Shown piece by piece: positions 1-10,300 of a stretch of DNA of 64,000 nt (its first letter is position 1; every line of letters starts with the position of its first letter). Source of the DNA: JAFGSI01 sp041287425 (GTDB lineage: Bacteria; Chloroflexota; Anaerolineae; Anaerolineales; Villigracilaceae); contig JBEULG010000040.1 in the NCBI GenBank assembly GCA_041287425.1, forward strand, positions 67,583 to 131,582, read 5' to 3'. The notes beneath the pieces were generated by a model, which was not told the DNA's origin, did no database searches, and saw only the letters and a program-made list of their open reading frames with translations. The translations under genes and the position numbers were made by a program.

Positions 1-566
1 CGGACACGCCGTTGGGTGATAGCCAGTTCAAGCAGTTCGCGTTGGCGGGCGTTGATGCGCTCCAGTTCGTAGCCGTTGGGCGAATGCCGATGGGAGGAGC
101 GGTTGGCTTCATCATCGGGCTGCTGGGCAGTCGCGGCCGGCTGTGTCGGTGCAGGGGCTGGGAGGCGAACCAGGGCGACCTTGGTCCCGATGACGATGAG
201 TGACACTCCTCCCAGGCCGCCCACGACAATCAACGCTGTCCAGAGCCTCTCGGTCGCATTTGCCTGGATATTCAGCATTCTTTCGTAGTACGCCTGGTCG
301 GCGGCGATGCGGGCCAATTCGGCCTGATAGCGGGCCTCTTCCAGTTCCATCTCGTGGCGGATACGCGCCACCTCTTGCTCGGTCTGGGCGGCGGCGCGTT
401 GCTCTTCGAGTTGATTCATCACATCCAGGTGGCGGGTCTCGGCGGTGATGCGCTCGGCCTCGGCCTGGCTGGTGGTGGGGTTGAGCAGGTCAGTGCCTGC
501 CACGCAAAGGCCGACAACGAGGCCGGTGACCAGAAGTAAGAGGGCAAATCCAGAAATCCAGTTCAT
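1..566 (-). CDS. Membrane-anchored coiled-coil protein (partial, runs off left edge)
   Basis: The reverse strand is open from the ATG at 564-566 to position 1 without a stop, giving 188 codons. A good ribosome site (GAAAGGAG) lies 5 nt before the start. The predicted protein begins with a hydrophobic segment (residues 4-23). A Glu/Arg/Ala-rich heptad-like stretch (about 33-98) follows that reads as a coiled coil, then a second hydrophobic segment (about 108-127), then a Pro/Ala/Gln-rich charged region. I do not recognise the family. It is divergent from the ATPase operon starting at 1009, and both open with membrane segments, so a functional link is possible but unproven. The C-terminus is outside the window. 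Confidence 0.75.
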   Translation of the reverse strand, partial: MNWISGFALLLLVTGLVVGLCVAGTDLLNPTTSQAEAERITAETRHLDVMNQLEEQRAAAQTEQEVARIRHEMELEEARYQAELARIAADQAYYERMLNIQANATERLWTALIVVGGLGGVSLIVIGTKVALVRLPAPAPTQPAATAQQPDDEANRSSHRHSPNGYELERINARQRELLELAITQRRV

Positions 567-730
567 TTCAAGCTCCTTTCTCTGCAAAACTTCCATCGGA
601 TTTACACCTGGAGAATATCATTTTACCGCCAGTTATGCCCTTTTACGTTCCTGATGTTCGGATAGCACTTCTCTTGCCTCCTCCCCATCTTTATCTCACA
701 GGAATCTTACACTGCAACCGAGATTCGGCA

Positions 731-770
731 GAAAAAAGAGAACCCCATCCAGTGAATGCTGGCGGGGTTC
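731..770 (-). terminator. Intrinsic terminator on the minus strand
   Basis: GAACCCC (740-746) pairs with GGGGTTC (764-770), with an inner CCAG/CTGG stem (749-752 and 759-762). Reading the minus strand, the hairpin is followed directly by TCTTTTTTC. No minus-strand gene lies just upstream, so it would end a short unannotated transcript. Confidence 0.55.
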
Positions 771-864
771 CGGTGTTGGATAAGTTGTTGGCTTCGTATC
801 GAAAGGAAAGGTCGGTTGGATTTATTCGATAAGCACCTCCATAGGTGATTGGGTAGGGTGCTTA
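740..864 (-). ncRNA. Candidate small structured RNA between the divergent operons
   Basis: On the minus strand an extended -10 (TGC-TAGAAT, 866-874) lies about 100 nt upstream of the terminator at 731-770. An 8-bp stem (TAAGCACC 830-837 with GGTGCTTA 857-864) sits between them. The -35 is poor, and a start 7 nt after the -10 would cut into the stem, so the 5' end is uncertain. It matches no RNA family I know. The rest of the 567-1008 gap holds only the promoter of the next gene. Confidence 0.3.
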
Positions 865-950
865 CATTCTAGCATGGCGAGGATAGAGTGCTATTTCGCC
901 TATCTGGCAGTTGGCGCTCAACAATCTCACAAAAATCTCACAAGGCGAGG

Positions 951-979
951 TTGACTTTTTTGGGAAAAGTCTCTATACT
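951..979 (+). promoter_or_regulatory. Sigma-70-type promoter for the ATPase operon
   Basis: TTGACT (951-956), an exact 17-bp spacer and TATACT (974-979) are followed by a GGAGGAAAGGAG ribosome site and the ATG at 1009. It is one of the best promoters in the window and should drive all six genes to 13547. Confidence 0.8.
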
Positions 980-1008
980 GTTCGTGGAGGAAAGGAGCAT
1001 ATCACCGT

Positions 1009-3420
1009 ATGACTGGGACGTTGGGCACACTTTGGGCGCGATATAAAACGCTCATTTGGTTTTGGCTGGTGACGTTGTTACTGTTCGTAGCCGGCATGGG
1101 CATTCAGGTCTGGGAAGCGGATTTGTCCAATCGCTTTGCGGTCACAAAACAGGCAGACGCCAACGATGTTCAAGTCACGGTCATATATCCCTCAAAAATC
1201 TTTTTGCCCTCTCCCAATGCACCCATACAGGAGATTGTTTTTCGCGTCACGGCGCCCGATTCGACAGGTTATACCCTTTGGCTTGAGAATAGTGATGCGC
1301 TGGTTTTTTATGATGATAGCGGTGGGGTCATTTCTCCTCACTGGGAAGGCCAGGGCAGTGCCGTCTTTCATGCGACCGTAGAGGCGGCTCCTCGTCAAAG
1401 TGGAAGAACGATGTTTTTGCGGGCGGTATTATCGGTTGACTCTTTCCTTACCCCCATTTCTCTGGGGCAAGTTGCAATTGAATCCCTCGCCGAATCTCGC
1501 TGGCGGATTGGCCTGGGCATCTTTGCCCGCAACATTGCTCTTCCTCTCAGTTTGCTTTCGGCGATTACGGGATGGGTGGTCAGTTATTTGGCCAAGGAAA
1601 CGGATAAACTCGAAATTGCCTTTCGAGAAAAAATGGGTAAGATGGCGACCGAGTTCCGTTTGGACCCCTTGTATGCGGTTGAGCAATGTCTGGAGTTGAA
1701 GAGGGTTGTTGGCAAAAAATCTCTCGGCCGAGATGCTGAAAAAGAGTTGAATCACGCTGTACGGAATTTATTCAATCGAGATGGCGTGGGGAGATTGTTG
1801 AAGCGTATCGGCGAGTATGCCAGTCGCCAGGATAATGTTGCTTTGATGTCGGCGCTTTCCTCGGTGGGTTCCCTTTACCAGAAATTCGCCTCTGTCATTC
1901 AGAGAGATAGTGGCGTGGAGACTGTTTTTCGGGCCTTGGGACATGTTTATCGGTATTTTAGCGAGCAGAAAAACTTTGTCTTACTTTACGATACTGAACA
2001 AAACAATGCCGAACAAAGCAATGCCGAACAAAGGCCAAAGGCACCCATAGGCAAATGGGATTTCCCGTCTTGGGCGCAAAATGCAACCGAATGGGTTAGA
2101 AACCGGCGGGCAAACAAGCGTCTTCGGAGGGCAAAACATATCGTTGACCAGTTGCTTCACATTTGGAGCGAGCAAGATGTCTTCGGCGCTGATTTTGTAA
2201 TTTATGGCTTGAACAGATTCCGGGATATTCAGACAGTTGCAGAGCATGTGAAGGAAAAGATTGAATCTAAGCCTAATTTTCGACGCTTGAAGCGCTATAA
2301 GCAATTAGATTGGATTCATGATCCTATGGCTGCATATTACGAGTGGCCGGATTTGCAGACGTGGGATGAGCCTTACCATTATCCAATGTTACATTCCTGG
2401 TTCAAGTCGGGACGGTTCTTGTTTTCTAATCCTTTTGATAAGTCGAACATTCTACGAATGAATATCCGCCCTGAACACTGGGAACATTATATCTCTGACA
2501 AGCCAGCGATTTTTACATCGAACTCGACATCAGACTTAAGGGATGCTGCTCTATTGGCCCAGAAGAGTTTTCAGGCTCCAGTATCGTATGGTCAACGGGG
2601 AGCAAAGTTGGCGTTCCCGATTTTCTTCGAGATTCCCGCTGCTCTTGAAAGCAATCATTGGCTATCTGCTCTTGCCCACCGAGGCGCAGAAGTTTGGCTG
2701 GATTTTCTGTCGCACAGCCCGGATGCTTACCTTGATATGTATCCAGAAGAACGTCAGGCTTTGGCTTCCTGGCTTGGATGGCACTGTGGTTCAAACGATG
2801 TGGTTGTCGAGAGACTTCGCCAGCGGTTGTTTCGCGTGCTTAACGTTTATCAAGGTGACACGGAGAATGCTAAAAAGCAGGCAGGGCGGCTGTTGTTGGA
2901 TTTCCTGGAGGAAGGAAGATGCCACTACACAAGGGAAAACCAGCCTGCTCGAGAACAGATTCTACACTGGTTGGGAATTCGCCCCTTTGGGATTGACTAT
3001 ACGGTGATTATTTTGGTTGCGTCGTATACGCTTTCAGATTCGTTCAGCCAGGTGCTGATGATGTCCTCTGCGATTTTGCTGGCGCATGGCGTTGTGCTCA
3101 AGCAATTCAGGGTGGCACAGGATGTCTTGCCAGAGCATTCGATTGCAGTCACCTGGTCCAAAGAAACCATAAAGGCATTTTTGGCAAGTTGTGTCAAAAC
3201 GCCAGAAGTCAGTCTAAGATTTGCTGATTTGTTCGAGAAACCGTTGGGCATTCCCCCTGCTGTGCTTCCTGACTATAATGACCAATTGGCCGAGAAGGCG
3301 CAGGGTTCTCTGAATCGTTTGTTGGAATTGGGTTTGAGGATTTTACAACATCACGCGGAAAAGTACCCTGAAGAACCTTATCTCAAGAAAGAAGACTTTG
3401 AGGCTATCAAAAACTTATGA
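1009..3420 (+). CDS. Large two-TM protein, first gene of the ATPase operon
   Basis: Eight hundred and three residues. A hydrophobic helix at about 14-35 and a second at 167-194 bracket a roughly 130-residue beta-rich segment that should lie outside the membrane. About 600 residues follow on the cytoplasmic side with no motif I recognise. A 15-bp in-frame tandem repeat (about 2008-2037) encodes an Asn-Ala-Glu-Gln-Ser-like repeat. The stop overlaps the next start (ATGA at 3417-3420), so the two are translationally coupled. Its composition is visibly more AT-rich than genes after 15 kb. By topology it could be the sensor or the membrane effector of the ATPases that follow, but nothing in the sequence decides between them. 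Confidence 0.85.
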   Translation: MTGTLGTLWARYKTLIWFWLVTLLLFVAGMGIQVWEADLSNRFAVTKQADANDVQVTVIYPSKIFLPSPNAPIQEIVFRVTAPDSTGYTLWLENSDALVFYDDSGGVISPHWEGQGSAVFHATVEAAPRQSGRTMFLRAVLSVDSFLTPISLGQVAIESLAESRWRIGLGIFARNIALPLSLLSAITGWVVSYLAKETDKLEIAFREKMGKMATEFRLDPLYAVEQCLELKRVVGKKSLGRDAEKELNHAVRNLFNRDGVGRLLKRIGEYASRQDNVALMSALSSVGSLYQKFASVIQRDSGVETVFRALGHVYRYFSEQKNFVLLYDTEQNNAEQSNAEQRPKAPIGKWDFPSWAQNATEWVRNRRANKRLRRAKHIVDQLLHIWSEQDVFGADFVIYGLNRFRDIQTVAEHVKEKIESKPNFRRLKRYKQLDWIHDPMAAYYEWPDLQTWDEPYHYPMLHSWFKSGRFLFSNPFDKSNILRMNIRPEHWEHYISDKPAIFTSNSTSDLRDAALLAQKSFQAPVSYGQRGAKLAFPIFFEIPAALESNHWLSALAHRGAEVWLDFLSHSPDAYLDMYPEERQALASWLGWHCGSNDVVVERLRQRLFRVLNVYQGDTENAKKQAGRLLLDFLEEGRCHYTRENQPAREQILHWLGIRPFGIDYTVIILVASYTLSDSFSQVLMMSSAILLAHGVVLKQFRVAQDVLPEHSIAVTWSKETIKAFLASCVKTPEVSLRFADLFEKPLGIPPAVLPDYNDQLAEKAQGSLNRLLELGLRILQHHAEKYPEEPYLKKEDFEAIKNL

Positions 3421-4799
3421 CCTCTTTCTCCCCTTTCTCTCCCCTCGCCCTCTTCGACACCTTGCGTGCCGAAGATGAAACCGCCTGGCTGGGACAAGTC
3501 TACGTCCCGCCGCAGGGCTTCGAGACGATGCGCGGCATGCGCTCGGTCATCGTCTTCGGCGAAGAGGGGAGCGGCAAGACGGCGCTGCGTCTGCGGCTTA
3601 TCGAGTCGGTGCGGGAAGCGCCCGGGACAGCAACCCCGCTCATTGTCGAGTGGCAGGCCGGGGTCCAGGACGAAGCGGAAGGAGAGACTTTCGTCAAGCG
3701 GTTCGTGGACGAAATCCTCGACCTGACCGCCCAATCGCTGGCCTTTCATCTGGCCCGCCAACCGCAGCGATTTACCCAGGCCTCGCGCTTTGCCCAGGAA
3801 GGGATGGTCTGGCTTATCCATCAGTACCTGCGCACCGATAAGGAGTTGTTGCTGCTGCGTATCGAAAGCGAAGGGCCGGCCGAGGGCCTTGATTGCCTGC
3901 GAGAGATTTTGAACCGTCCGCCCAAGATGCTGGTGCCGCTCACTGCTCCCTATCCTCGTCAGATGACCGAAGTGGTGCGGATACTCGATTCGGCCGGCTT
4001 GAGTGGTCTGTGGGTGATGATGGACGGCCTGGATGCCTGGCTGACGCTGGAGGCAGCCGCTCTGAGCCGCCTGCTGACCACTTTGTTTTCTTCTCTGGTA
4101 TTGTTCGACATCCCAGGCTTTGCCGTCAAGGTGATGGCGCCGCTGCGGATGAAGAATCTGATTTCGACTGCCACCGGCCTGACCCGCCGCCGGTTCGAGA
4201 TTTTCGAACTGGACTGGCCGGCTGATGCCCTGCGCGCTTTGTGCGAGCGGCGGCTGGTGTTGGCCTGCGGACGGGAGCCTTTTGGCCTGGACGAACTTTC
4301 TTCCGACCCCGATCTGCTGCCCTGGCTGGCGAAGTACGGCGGTGCCTCGCCGCGCGGCTGGCTGGAGTTTCTGCGGCCCTTTGTAGATGCTTATCTGCAA
4401 CAACCGGCGCGGCGTCCGCTCACGCCCGAGGCGGTTGCCGACCTCCAGCGCCGCTTCCCGCCACGTTTGCGTATGGATGCGGCTCTGAAGAACGTTTTCC
4501 TTGGGCATTCTCTGGTGGCCGGTTTATCCGAGTCGTCGCTGAACCTCTTACGCTATCTATACACCCATCCCGGCCGCGCCTGCGACAAAGAGGAACTGTA
4601 CTATCGCGGCCTGCGGGGGTTGGACCATCAGCCGCGTTCGACCGATGACCCTGCCTGGGAGCCGCCCGACACGGTGGAAGGCGTCATGGATACTGCTCTT
4701 TGGCGGTTGCGTCAGGCGCTGGAGCCGAATCCCAAACAGCCGGTGTATGTGGTTTCCGAACGCGGCAAGGGGGTTGTGCGCCTGGAAAATGTCTGGTGA
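3417..4799 (+). CDS. P-loop ATPase with C-terminal winged-helix domain
   Basis: Four hundred and sixty residues. Walker A is GEEGSGKT (48-55); a Walker B-like strand is LWVMMDGLD (198-206). The C-terminal ~95 residues (366-460) look like an OmpR/PhoB-type winged helix (Trans_reg_C): a helical start (LSESSLNLLRYLYTHPG), a recognition-helix-like VMDTALWRLRQAL and the wing hairpin VYVVSERGKGVVRL. An NTPase joined to such a domain normally acts on transcription or docks on DNA. There is no receiver domain. The gene overlaps its predecessor by 4 nt. Function is unknown; ATPase and winged-helix assignments are firm, the exact subfamily is not. Confidence 0.85.
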   Translation: MTSFSPFSPLALFDTLRAEDETAWLGQVYVPPQGFETMRGMRSVIVFGEEGSGKTALRLRLIESVREAPGTATPLIVEWQAGVQDEAEGETFVKRFVDEILDLTAQSLAFHLARQPQRFTQASRFAQEGMVWLIHQYLRTDKELLLLRIESEGPAEGLDCLREILNRPPKMLVPLTAPYPRQMTEVVRILDSAGLSGLWVMMDGLDAWLTLEAAALSRLLTTLFSSLVLFDIPGFAVKVMAPLRMKNLISTATGLTRRRFEIFELDWPADALRALCERRLVLACGREPFGLDELSSDPDLLPWLAKYGGASPRGWLEFLRPFVDAYLQQPARRPLTPEAVADLQRRFPPRLRMDAALKNVFLGHSLVAGLSESSLNLLRYLYTHPGRACDKEELYYRGLRGLDHQPRSTDDPAWEPPDTVEGVMDTALWRLRQALEPNPKQPVYVVSERGKGVVRLENVW

Positions 4800-4895
4800 G
4801 ATGTTTGTGAGAATGGCGCGAGAGGGACGAAATGGAGTGAGAGAGTCATCTGGCATATAGTAGTGAAACCAACCCGCAAGGAGATGTTTCATGTA

Positions 4896-6065
4896 ATGGC
4901 TACAACCCAGGAAACGCGGCCTGAGGTCCAGACAAGGCTTTTTCGCCTGGGCTTTGCCTTTAATCCCTTCGAGCGGCTGGAAGCCTCCAACGATCCTCAC
5001 ATTTCATTCTATTTGATTGGTCACGACATGTTCAGCGTCGCCTGGGAGACCGCCCCGGCGGCGCTTTTTGCGCCTCCCGGCGGCGGCAAGACGGCCATGC
5101 GTATTTACACGTTGCGCGCTTGCTGGAAGAACGAAGACCAGCGCCGCAAATTTCCCATCTCCTATGACTTGCCTTTCTTTGCCAATCTGGCCGAACTGAC
5201 TTCTCTCGAAGCGCACCAGACCGCCATCGCTGCTGCGGCGGCGACGGATTTGTTCCTGGCCTGTGCTTATCGCCCCAACCTGTATCTATCGCTCACCGTT
5301 CCGCGTCGCTTGAATCTGTTGTCTTTGCTTCGGGTGGCTTTGCCGGTCAGCCTGGAGTATGCGCTCAGCATCCTGGCGGAGAGCGGCGATGCCCAGCAAC
5401 TTTCTGACTATCTGGATCGTACCTATCGCCTCCCGGACCCCCCGCCTTCAAAGATGATACAGGGTTTATGCGAGACAATGCAGCACGACCTCGAGGATGC
5501 TTCTGGTGACCTTTGCTCCGGCCCGGCGCAGTTCGAAGCGCTGATGGATTTCATCCGCGAGGATTTGCACTTTGAGTCTGTCCTGCTCCTTTTGGATGGA
5601 GTGGATGGCGGCTTCCTTCGACCGGAAGATTTGCAGGCGCAGTTCGATATGATCGCGCCGCTTTTGCAGCAATCTGCTGATTGGGCAAAGACGAACCTGT
5701 TCTTGAAAGCCTTCTTACCGGTCGAACTGGATGATTATGTGGCTGCACAGGCCAAAGATTTCTATCGAGATTCGTCGCGCGCGCAGATTCAGTGGGATAT
5801 TCCCAAACTGGCCGAAATTCTGCGCCGGCGTGTCTATGTGGCCAGCCAGGGGCGTTTCGGCAGTTTGGACGCCCTCAGCAGCCCGGCGCTGCGAGACGTT
5901 GAGACGCTGATTGCCTCGCGCACCCGCCCCTTGCCGCGCGAGGCAATCATGCTGTCCGGTCTGGTGTTGCAAAGTTACCTGAAACGAGGGGGCGAGTATC
6001 TTGAGCCTGAAGATATTTTCCATGCCGAGCAGGAATATCCGCGAAGAAGCATTTTCCCAAACTAA
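4896..6065 (+). CDS. P-loop ATPase of unknown function
   Basis: Three hundred and eighty-nine residues from the ATG at 4896. A GTG at 4863 and an ATG at 4884 are in-frame alternatives; the AAGGAG at 4878-4883 does not separate them cleanly. The motif FNPFERLEA near residue 22 resembles the lead-in of some AAA-type ATPases. Walker A is APPGGGKT (59-66) and Walker B is VLLLLDGVD (229-237). No effector domain is visible. It stands 96 nt after the winged-helix ATPase and 12 nt before the next ATPase, and with them forms a run of three short P-loop proteins. I would class it as AAA/STAND-like; a precise family is not recognisable. Confidence 0.8.
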   Translation: MATTQETRPEVQTRLFRLGFAFNPFERLEASNDPHISFYLIGHDMFSVAWETAPAALFAPPGGGKTAMRIYTLRACWKNEDQRRKFPISYDLPFFANLAELTSLEAHQTAIAAAAATDLFLACAYRPNLYLSLTVPRRLNLLSLLRVALPVSLEYALSILAESGDAQQLSDYLDRTYRLPDPPPSKMIQGLCETMQHDLEDASGDLCSGPAQFEALMDFIREDLHFESVLLLLDGVDGGFLRPEDLQAQFDMIAPLLQQSADWAKTNLFLKAFLPVELDDYVAAQAKDFYRDSSRAQIQWDIPKLAEILRRRVYVASQGRFGSLDALSSPALRDVETLIASRTRPLPREAIMLSGLVLQSYLKRGGEYLEPEDIFHAEQEYPRRSIFPN

Positions 6066-6077
6066 CGGGAGGGTCGG

Positions 6078-7292
6078 ATGGCCATCACTCTTCAACCTTA
6101 CTCGAAAGAGACTTTTATTCATCGTTCAGAAGTTGATTTAATACAAGGCAAGTTCAAGCAATTTATCGAATCGGGGGGGAGTGTGCGTCCCCCCAAGGCC
6201 ATTCTCTTTCGCGGCGAACGTGGTTTCGGAAAAACGTGGTTGTGTTTTCACCTTCATAGGACAGTGCTTCCTGAATTATCGTCCAGTATCAAGTCATTGT
6301 ACATGGCCCTTTTTGATTTGCCGAAAGAATATAGGGGTGACCAAGCAAAACAGACCGGCGAATGGGTGATTCCTCAGGTAGCCGAACCTGCCGACGAAGC
6401 GTGTAAAAAGTTGATGAAGTGGATTTGCGACCAACTAGAAATTTCCTACCCCAATGACCCCACCTGGCTGGAAATGCGGCGGGCGCTGGTGGGCGGCGTG
6501 GAAACGAAATTTACAGGCATCAACGCCCTGGTGCTCATCCTGGATTCGGTCTTCGAGGCGGGCTGGGATTTGCTGGAAGTGATAGAAGAAAATATGCTTG
6601 CCCCTCTGGCCGAATTGCCCAACGTGTTCTTCATTATGACCGGCCGCGGCCGCCCCTATCCCTGGATTTCGCCTACCCTGCGGATGGGGGTACAGGAAGA
6701 AGCGCTTAAAGACTTCCCTATCGAGCAATTGACCAAAGGAGACCGGCAGGTCGCAGAACTGAGCGGCGGCAGTCCGCTGGTGGCTTATGCTCTGATGCAG
6801 ACCGATGACCCCGTGCGTGCTCTGGACGAGGTGACCGAGTACTTACTCGAGGTCATTCCTCCCTCTATGGAACGCCGTCGTTTGCGGGACGCCTTCGAGG
6901 CCTTCTGTGTATTGGACGAGTTCCGCGAGGGGGAAATGGAGACTATGCTCCGGGCCTACTACGAAGCCAAAAAACAACCCCTGCCGCCTTATCCCATCCG
7001 TGATGTGCGCGATGAATTGCTCAAGACCTATCTCTTCCGCTGGGAGGGCGGCGGTTTCCGCGTGGATGCATCGCTCAAAAATGTGTTGCGGAACTACCTG
7101 AAACAGCATCAACCAGAGTTGTGGCGGCATTTGAACTGCGCCGCCTATCAGATTTACCTTAAGTATGCAGACAAGTACACACAATATCGAACAGAATATC
7201 AGGCATTGGCTGCCCCCTATAGGGAAGTATTAGAAAGCCATGGGGACCTGGCCGAATGCGAAAAGACCCTGACCGCGGCTCAGCCTGCATGA
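6078..7292 (+). CDS. P-loop ATPase (AAA/STAND-like)
   Basis: Four hundred and four residues with a GGGAGG ribosome site. Walker A is GERGFGKT (46-53), Walker B is LVLILD (151-156), and NVFFIMTGRG (182-191) occupies the usual sensor-1 position. A helical segment with LSGGSPLVAYAL follows, comparable to the glycine-rich motif found after the ATPase core of STAND proteins. The C-terminal ~130 residues could be a winged helix plus helical tail. It ends 10 nt before the large STAND-TPR gene and is probably co-translated with it. The Walker motifs support the enzyme class; substrate and partner are unknown. Confidence 0.8.
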   Translation: MAITLQPYSKETFIHRSEVDLIQGKFKQFIESGGSVRPPKAILFRGERGFGKTWLCFHLHRTVLPELSSSIKSLYMALFDLPKEYRGDQAKQTGEWVIPQVAEPADEACKKLMKWICDQLEISYPNDPTWLEMRRALVGGVETKFTGINALVLILDSVFEAGWDLLEVIEENMLAPLAELPNVFFIMTGRGRPYPWISPTLRMGVQEEALKDFPIEQLTKGDRQVAELSGGSPLVAYALMQTDDPVRALDEVTEYLLEVIPPSMERRRLRDAFEAFCVLDEFREGEMETMLRAYYEAKKQPLPPYPIRDVRDELLKTYLFRWEGGGFRVDASLKNVLRNYLKQHQPELWRHLNCAAYQIYLKYADKYTQYRTEYQALAAPYREVLESHGDLAECEKTLTAAQPA

Positions 7293-7302
7293 GGAGGACA
7301 CC

Positions 7303-10300
7303 ATGATTACTGAAACCCTGACCGGCGCTTTTGCCACCACCGAACTGGTTGGACGCCAGAAAGAACTGGAAACAATTCTGGGGCGAATTCAGGATACGGC
7401 CAACTCTCGCCCGTGCATCATCTTCCTCGAAGGGCCGGGGGGGATTGGCAAGACGCGCCTGCTGACGGAGATTATCCGCCGGTGTAAGTACCTGCCGGGC
7501 GTCAAGGTGAGCGACCCGCTGATTGACGCTTATCACCTGCGGGTGCATACGCCGATTGAATTTATGCAGGATGCCTATCAAAGCCTGACGCCGCTGGGCA
7601 GTTCATTTCGAGAATACGAGAAGCATGCCCGCGTGTTGCGGAATATCCGCCTCTCCGGCGAGGCGGTGCAGGTGGAGGAACAGGTGCGGGCGGTGCAAGA
7701 TGCATTTGTCCAGGGCCTGAAACCGTTTGTCCAAGATACGAAGCAGCGAGTGGTCATCCTGCTCGATACACTGGAGCGCTTCGCTTATGGGGCGGATATC
7801 CCCGATGTGCCGGACAAAGCCGAAACGTGGACCTGGCTGGTCGGTCAATTGAAGGAGTTGCCAAATGTCATCCTCGTGGCCGCTGGCCGGTCAGAGGCCA
7901 GACCGTTGCTGGACGGCCTGGATGCCTCGGTTGAGGTGCTTCCCATCTCGCTTAACACGTTTTCGCTCGAAGAAGCGCGAGAGTACTTTCAGGCCGCGGC
8001 GGCTACGGCGCGCCACAACAGCGCCGCACATACGGCAAAATTGCTCGAGTCGCTCAAACCTCAGGAAATCGAACAGGCTCACGAGTTGAGCGGCGGGCGG
8101 CCGATTCTCCTGGCGCTGGCCGCCGATTATGTCGCCAACGGCTATCCGCTTCAAACGCTCTTTGACGAAGCCCGCGCCGCAAAAGATAAAACGCCGCAAG
8201 AATGCTTCAAAGACAAGATTTTGGGGCGCCTGCTGAGTTTGGAAAGCCTGGGGCAAATCCTGCGCTTCATGGCGCTTGCCCCCAAAGGCGTGGACGCCGA
8301 ACTCCTGCGCATTCTCCTGGATTTGCCCTACAGCCGCATTGAGCAGGCCGAAGCGCGTCTGCGCGAAATCGAGAAGTTTTCGTTCGTAAAGCACCGCTCC
8401 GACCCCAGGCATCAAACCATAACCTATTTTTTGCACGATGAAATCTATGACATGCTCAAGGCAGCCGCCTTTTCGGCTCCCTTTGCAGCCACGACTGGCC
8501 GGGACGAGAAGAACGAAATTTACAAAAAGATAATTGATTACTATGAGGAGCGATTCAAAATTGTACGGCGTGAGTTGGGAGATGAGTACACGCAGATTCA
8601 AGCCGTGGGCGAAAAGACGGTTGATTGGGACGAGATGGAAGCGCTCCTCGCCCAGCGTTCCGAGACCCTGCTGGCTTTACTCTATTACCGCCTGCGCCAG
8701 GACCCGCCCAAGGGCTACCGCCGCTGGCTGCGCTATGACCACGAGGCGGTCATCGGCGGCGACCTGGAATTTGCCCTGCAATTACAATTGGAGTTGAGTG
8801 CCTATTTGCGCGAATTGGCCGATGGCCGGGAGGCCAGGGACGCCGCCTGGGATGATGACCTGGTGCACTGGTCGCTGCGCCTGACGTCGGTCAAACGCGC
8901 CTGGGCCAGGGGAGAGAATGCCAAAGTGCTCGAAGAAGTGCAGAAAATTGAAGAAGCGTTTCCTAACGACGTGGGGGACGTACTCAAAAAGGCGATGCTG
9001 GTTGTCTGGAAAGCCTATGCTTTGGCGTTTACTCAGCCCCAGGCGACTCCGCAGGAAATTACCCATTCCATCGAAGCGCTCGAAGCGCTCACGCAGGAGA
9101 AAGACGAAATTCGCTCCTGGCTGGCAAAGATGTTCCTGGCCTTTGCTTATCGTGTGCGCGCCTATGCTCTCTGGACGCAAGAAAGAGGAGATAATGCTAT
9201 CGCCGACTATCGCCGAGCAGCAGTATTGCTGCGCGATGTGGACTTGAAAATCGAGATGGCCACGGTCCATAACGACCTCGGCTATATGCTCATGCTCATG
9301 GGGGAGGCGAGCGATGCGCAGTCACTGGTGAAGAATGCACTTGAGTTGCGGGGCGAAATGGGCCTGGGGGCGCAGGTGGCCGCCAGCCTTAACACCCTGG
9401 GAATCATTGATACTTACGAGGGCCGTTACAATGAAGCCATCGAGAATAGTACCAAATCGCTCAACCTTGCCAGAGCGGTGAGAAACAAGCGCCGCATTGG
9501 CCTGGCGCTGCTTGCCGTGGCCGAGTCCACCCATCGTCAGTGCCTGGAACAACCCGAAGTGGATGTGAATACGCGCCTGGATACCCTCAACCGGGTTTTC
9601 GAGATGGCCAATGAGGCCCTGGCGATATTCGAGGAGTCGGGAGAGACACTTCGACAGGTGGAGGCGCTCATCGAAATGGGCTGCGCCCGCCGCGATGCGG
9701 TTAAACTGGTGAACGAGTCGAAGACATCGTTCTATGGGACAGAGAAGTTCCTCCGGGAGGGCCGCCAGATTTTGGAGCGCGCGGCAGAGGTTGCAGGCAA
9801 GTTGGGCGAACCTTCACGGGTTCATCCACGCCAAGTAGATGCCCTGGTCAATCTGGCCTGGTTGGGATTCTATGCAGGTGATACAGGCAACGATTTCGGC
9901 AGCAGGGCAGAGCAAGATGCCAAGCGACTTCTGGAATCGTATGAGTTGCCTGAAGGGAAATCCGAGCCCGAAATTAGAGACAAGCCTGATTACCAACCCC
10001 TGCTCTCGGCGCAACTGGGCAAACTGTATGTCCTCAAGGGGCATCGTTTTTATGACGAACACCGCGAAGAACTTGTCAGACGCATAAAGACAGAGGAGGA
10101 CCGCCGCATTGTTGAAAAGGCATGCGACGAACTGGCTGGGTATTACTTTTTGGCCCTGGAACACAACGCTTTCTATGGTGTGGAATCGCGCGGCTTGCGC
10201 CTGGCCAAGCAGCAGGTCTTTGACCGGCTCAAGGCTTTACGGACAGAAAATCTCCAGGTGTTCGAAGAGGGTCTCCGTGAGTGGGAAAAACGCCATAATC

